A stretch of 34,709 nucleotides of DNA from Synechococcales cyanobacterium bin31.maxbin.ball.101 (GTDB lineage: Bacteria; Cyanobacteriota; Cyanobacteriia; Leptolyngbyales; Leptolyngbyaceae). Under the pieces are notes generated by a model that saw only the letters and a program-made list of their open reading frames with translations, was not told the DNA's origin and did no database searches. This document shows, piece by piece, positions 32,443 to 34,709 of this stretch. Location of the stretch: positions 1-34,709 of the forward strand of contig JAAFJU010000037.1 in the NCBI GenBank assembly GCA_013298165.1. Reading direction: 5' to 3'. The stretch's first letter is position 1. Each line of letters starts with the position of its first letter. A program made the position numbers and the translations under genes.

Positions 32443-34680
32443 GTGACGGAGTTTACACAAGCGACAGATGAAGTAGTCTCTACTTTATTCTCTCTCGATC
32501 CCATATTCCCAATGCCCTTAGATAATGCTGGAAATACCTTAACCACTGCTCGTGAACTTCATCTGGGGACAGGGAATCAAGTGCGGTCGTTCAGCGATCG
32601 GGTGGATGCGTCAGACTTAACAGATTACTACCGATTCCGAGTGGCGGGTCGGAGTAGTTTTGGTCTCCAGCTCAGCAACAGCGGCGGGGATGCAAATTTA
32701 GAACTGCTCAATGCCAATGGAGATCGTCTACAAGACTCTCTCAACTCGGGCCATACCAGCGAACTGATTAACACAATCTTAGAGGCTGGAACCTACTACG
32801 TTCGGATTGCTTCAGTCAACGGTACGGGTTCAGACTATGAACTTGAGATCAACCAAACCAGCAATTCAAAGGCAGACATTCTCTGGCGCAATACCGTCTC
32901 GGGTCAAAATGTCGTCTGGCAGATGGATGGGACGACGATCGCCAACGGATTGAGCATAACCCCAGTGGAAGATCTCAATTGGCAGATGGTGGCATCGGGA
33001 GACTTTAATCGGGATGGACAGTCTGATCTGGTTTGGCGGCATTCTGTGACGGGGAAAAACGTCATTTGGTTGATGGATGGCACCACGATCGCGTCGGGCC
33101 TTGAAATCACTGCTATTGAAGATCTCAATTGGCAGATTACCACCGCAGGGGACTTTAATCAGGATGGACAGGCTGACCTGGTTTGGCGAAACAGCGTCTC
33201 TGGAAAAAACGTGATTTGGTTGATGGATGGGACCACGATCGCGTCGGGACTTGAAATCACCGCTGTTGAAGATTTGAATTGGAAAATGATTACCTCCGGG
33301 GACTTTAACAATGACGGTCAATCCGATTTGGTTTGGCGGCATTCTGTGACGGGACAAAACGTGATTTGGTTGATGGATGGGACGACGATCGCTTCGGGCC
33401 TTGAAATCACCGCGCTCCCAGATCTCAATTGGCAAATGGTGGGAAGTGGCGATTTTGATCAAGATGGCCAATCAGATTTGGTTTGGCGAAATCAGGTTTC
33501 TGGACACAATGTCGTCTGGCATATGAATGGAACTAGCGTCCGCTCAAGGGATTTAATGCGTCAGATTCCAGACCTAAATTGGCAAATTGCGGACGTCACC
33601 CATCGGTATGAGCCGATCGCACCGATCGATCTGGTGGGAAATACCCTAACTTCAGCGTTTCAATTAGGGACGATCTCCGGTAACAGTCGCTTTACAGAAT
33701 GGATCGGCGGCGGTGATGCTTCTGATTATTACCAGTTCACGGTGATCAATCCTAGCAACATCAATTTCACCCTTTCAACGCCGAATGCATTAGGTGACAT
33801 CTTAGACAGCTCAGGCAATGCTATTCTCGTGCAACGATCGAATCTCAATCTCAATGCGCTTTTAAGTGCCGGAACTTACTATATCCGCATCAACAGCCGC
33901 GATCAACTGACAAATTACACGCTGTCGATCGCCCATAATGACATTGCCCGCATTGTGGTCACAACCCCTAACAATGGTGAGGTCTTACGCCCTGGAGCGA
34001 CCTACAACATTACCTGGAGAGATAATATTAGCGAAACCGTTGCGATTCATCTCTTCAAAGGCAATAGTTTTTTGACGACTCTAACAGCTTCGACGGACAG
34101 TGATGGGAGTTATCTTTGGACCTTACCGACGAACATTGGGTATGGCATTGATTATCGCATTGCCGTTTCAACCGCTGATGCCAAGACCTATGACTTTAGT
34201 GATAATTACTTTTCAATCAAACCGGATCTAAGCCTGTACTTTTTCCAATATCTCTTCAATCCTGAAAAATCAACATCAACTGATTCCTATTCTGGATCGG
34301 TCATTGCAGTCAATAACAAATATAGCGTCACACCTCAGCAAGCGGGAGGTCGCTATTTACTGTCTGATCTTTATAATTTTACCGATCGGCTCACGGAAAT
34401 AGGAACAGATGGCCGTTATGTGATTCTGAGAGTCTTGGATTACAACGATGACCTCATCAATGATCTAGGTCGTGTCTTTGTTAACCAATATGTCGATCGG
34501 GATCAGGGGCACGATCGATTCTTTACCCCGGTTAAGTTCGAGGCAAGTCAACCCTCTGGAACGAATTATTTAGGCAGTGAAGTCGATTATATTGATGCAC
34601 TTGGACGTTCTGAGGGACGGTTTGGGCTGGACTACTATGAAGCTAATCCACTGCGGCAGCGGTGCAAGAGCGGTCGTTAG
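32443..34680 (+). CDS. VCBS/FG-GAP-repeat protein with PPC-type domains
   Basis: A 745-residue protein with a modular, probably extracellular, layout. Domain order: a PPC-like (pre-peptidase C-terminal) domain (about 25-140, with DASDLTDYYRFRVAG and AGTYYVRIAS), five FG-GAP/VCBS-like repeats of 50 residues (about 145-385, calcium-type GDFNxDGQSDLVWR), a second PPC-like domain (about 395-505, with DASDYYQFTV and AGTYYIRINS), and an Ig-like Kre9/KNH-type segment (about 510-595, with TPNNGEVLRPGATYNITW). The last 145 residues are unassigned. There is no ordinary signal peptide; proteins of this kind often use type I secretion. The GTG start is uncertain, and ATG 32512 is an alternative. The frame ends abruptly in a basic tail (see finding on a frameshift). 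Confidence 0.75.
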   Translation: MTEFTQATDEVVSTLFSLDPIFPMPLDNAGNTLTTARELHLGTGNQVRSFSDRVDASDLTDYYRFRVAGRSSFGLQLSNSGGDANLELLNANGDRLQDSLNSGHTSELINTILEAGTYYVRIASVNGTGSDYELEINQTSNSKADILWRNTVSGQNVVWQMDGTTIANGLSITPVEDLNWQMVASGDFNRDGQSDLVWRHSVTGKNVIWLMDGTTIASGLEITAIEDLNWQITTAGDFNQDGQADLVWRNSVSGKNVIWLMDGTTIASGLEITAVEDLNWKMITSGDFNNDGQSDLVWRHSVTGQNVIWLMDGTTIASGLEITALPDLNWQMVGSGDFDQDGQSDLVWRNQVSGHNVVWHMNGTSVRSRDLMRQIPDLNWQIADVTHRYEPIAPIDLVGNTLTSAFQLGTISGNSRFTEWIGGGDASDYYQFTVINPSNINFTLSTPNALGDILDSSGNAILVQRSNLNLNALLSAGTYYIRINSRDQLTNYTLSIAHNDIARIVVTTPNNGEVLRPGATYNITWRDNISETVAIHLFKGNSFLTTLTASTDSDGSYLWTLPTNIGYGIDYRIAVSTADAKTYDFSDNYFSIKPDLSLYFFQYLFNPEKSTSTDSYSGSVIAVNNKYSVTPQQAGGRYLLSDLYNFTDRLTEIGTDGRYVILRVLDYNDDLINDLGRVFVNQYVDRDQGHDRFFTPVKFEASQPSGTNYLGSEVDYIDALGRSEGRFGLDYYEANPLRQRCKSGR
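32875..33597 (+). repeat. Five tandem repeats of exactly 150 nt inside the VCBS-repeat gene
   Basis: The codon for the conserved aspartate before LWR/VWR recurs at 32875, 33025, 33175, 33325 and 33475, a fixed period of 150 nt (50 residues). Units 2 to 4 are almost identical in DNA (for example a shared ATTTGGTTGATGGATGG in each). The first and last units are more diverged, as usual for arrays that expand from the centre. Confidence 0.9.
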
Positions 34681-34709
34681 GGGAGTATAACGATCGGTTC
34701 ATCCGTTGC

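Noticed and set aside
32866-33471. Minus-strand frame with a repeated IHQPNxVxSR-type pattern
   Set aside because: The periodicity is just the complement of the 150-nt repeats of the VCBS gene; it is a shadow.
32875-33597. CRISPR or other non-coding repeat array
   Set aside because: The repeats are in frame, 150 nt long with no spacers, and encode a known protein repeat.
34699-34704. TCATCC near the right end as a fourth regulon promoter
   Set aside because: The window ends before a -10 box could be read, and a six-base match alone is expected by chance.

Overview
The window is chromosomal DNA from a cyanobacterium. The octamer GCGATCGC and its core CGATCG recur throughout, as is typical of HIP1-rich cyanobacterial genomes. 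The gene content agrees: a PetL-like single-span peptide, a histidine kinase with cyanobacteriochrome-type GAF domains, many hybrid kinases, a PEP-CTERM protein and a VCBS/PPC-repeat protein. I cannot name the species. I saw no rRNA, tRNA, CRISPR array, insertion sequence or prophage.

Layout. 1-2.2 kb: PetL-like peptide, aroB, and a membrane protein resembling DUF4870. 2.3-10.1 kb: an ECF sigma factor with an RskA-type anti-sigma factor, an aspartic-protease pair, then six exported-protein genes on the minus strand (two double-FAS1 fasciclin proteins and four small helical proteins). 10.2-15.7 kb: two paralogous NarL/LiaR-type two-component systems flanking an M32 carboxypeptidase. 15.9-19.3 kb: sppA, an orphan PD-(D/E)XK nuclease-like protein, a second aspartic-protease pair and a PH-like membrane protein. 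19.5-28.6 kb: a minus-strand signalling block (cyanobacteriochrome-like kinase, PAS hybrid kinase, methyltransferase, very large hybrid kinase). 29-34.7 kb: PEP-CTERM protein, second PD-(D/E)XK paralogue, GNAT acetyltransferase, TRAP solute-binding protein, and a VCBS/PPC-repeat protein with an exact 150-nt internal period.

The most striking feature is the 2.3-10.1 kb region. The six exported-protein genes form three apparent transcription units (9950-7868, 7721-5818, 5620-4628). Each unit begins with the same promoter-like element, TCATCC-N16-CGTA(G/A), whose flanks are also conserved. All six proteins carry near-identical N-terminal export signals (core SKTVRTIGL). The ECF sigma/RskA pair lies just beyond them. 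This resembles the mycobacterial SigK/RskA circuit, which controls the FAS1 proteins MPT70 and MPT83. I propose a compact ECF-controlled cell-envelope regulon, enlarged by tandem duplication of a helical protein-promoter-fasciclin module. The four helical proteins look like an unassigned family with one conserved cysteine pair and Spy/CpxP-like LTPxQ motifs.

Other points: two copies of a small-protein/retropepsin-like pair 14 kb apart, tandem DXCF-type dual-cysteine GAF domains in one kinase, and several clear inverted-repeat terminators, some shared by convergent genes.
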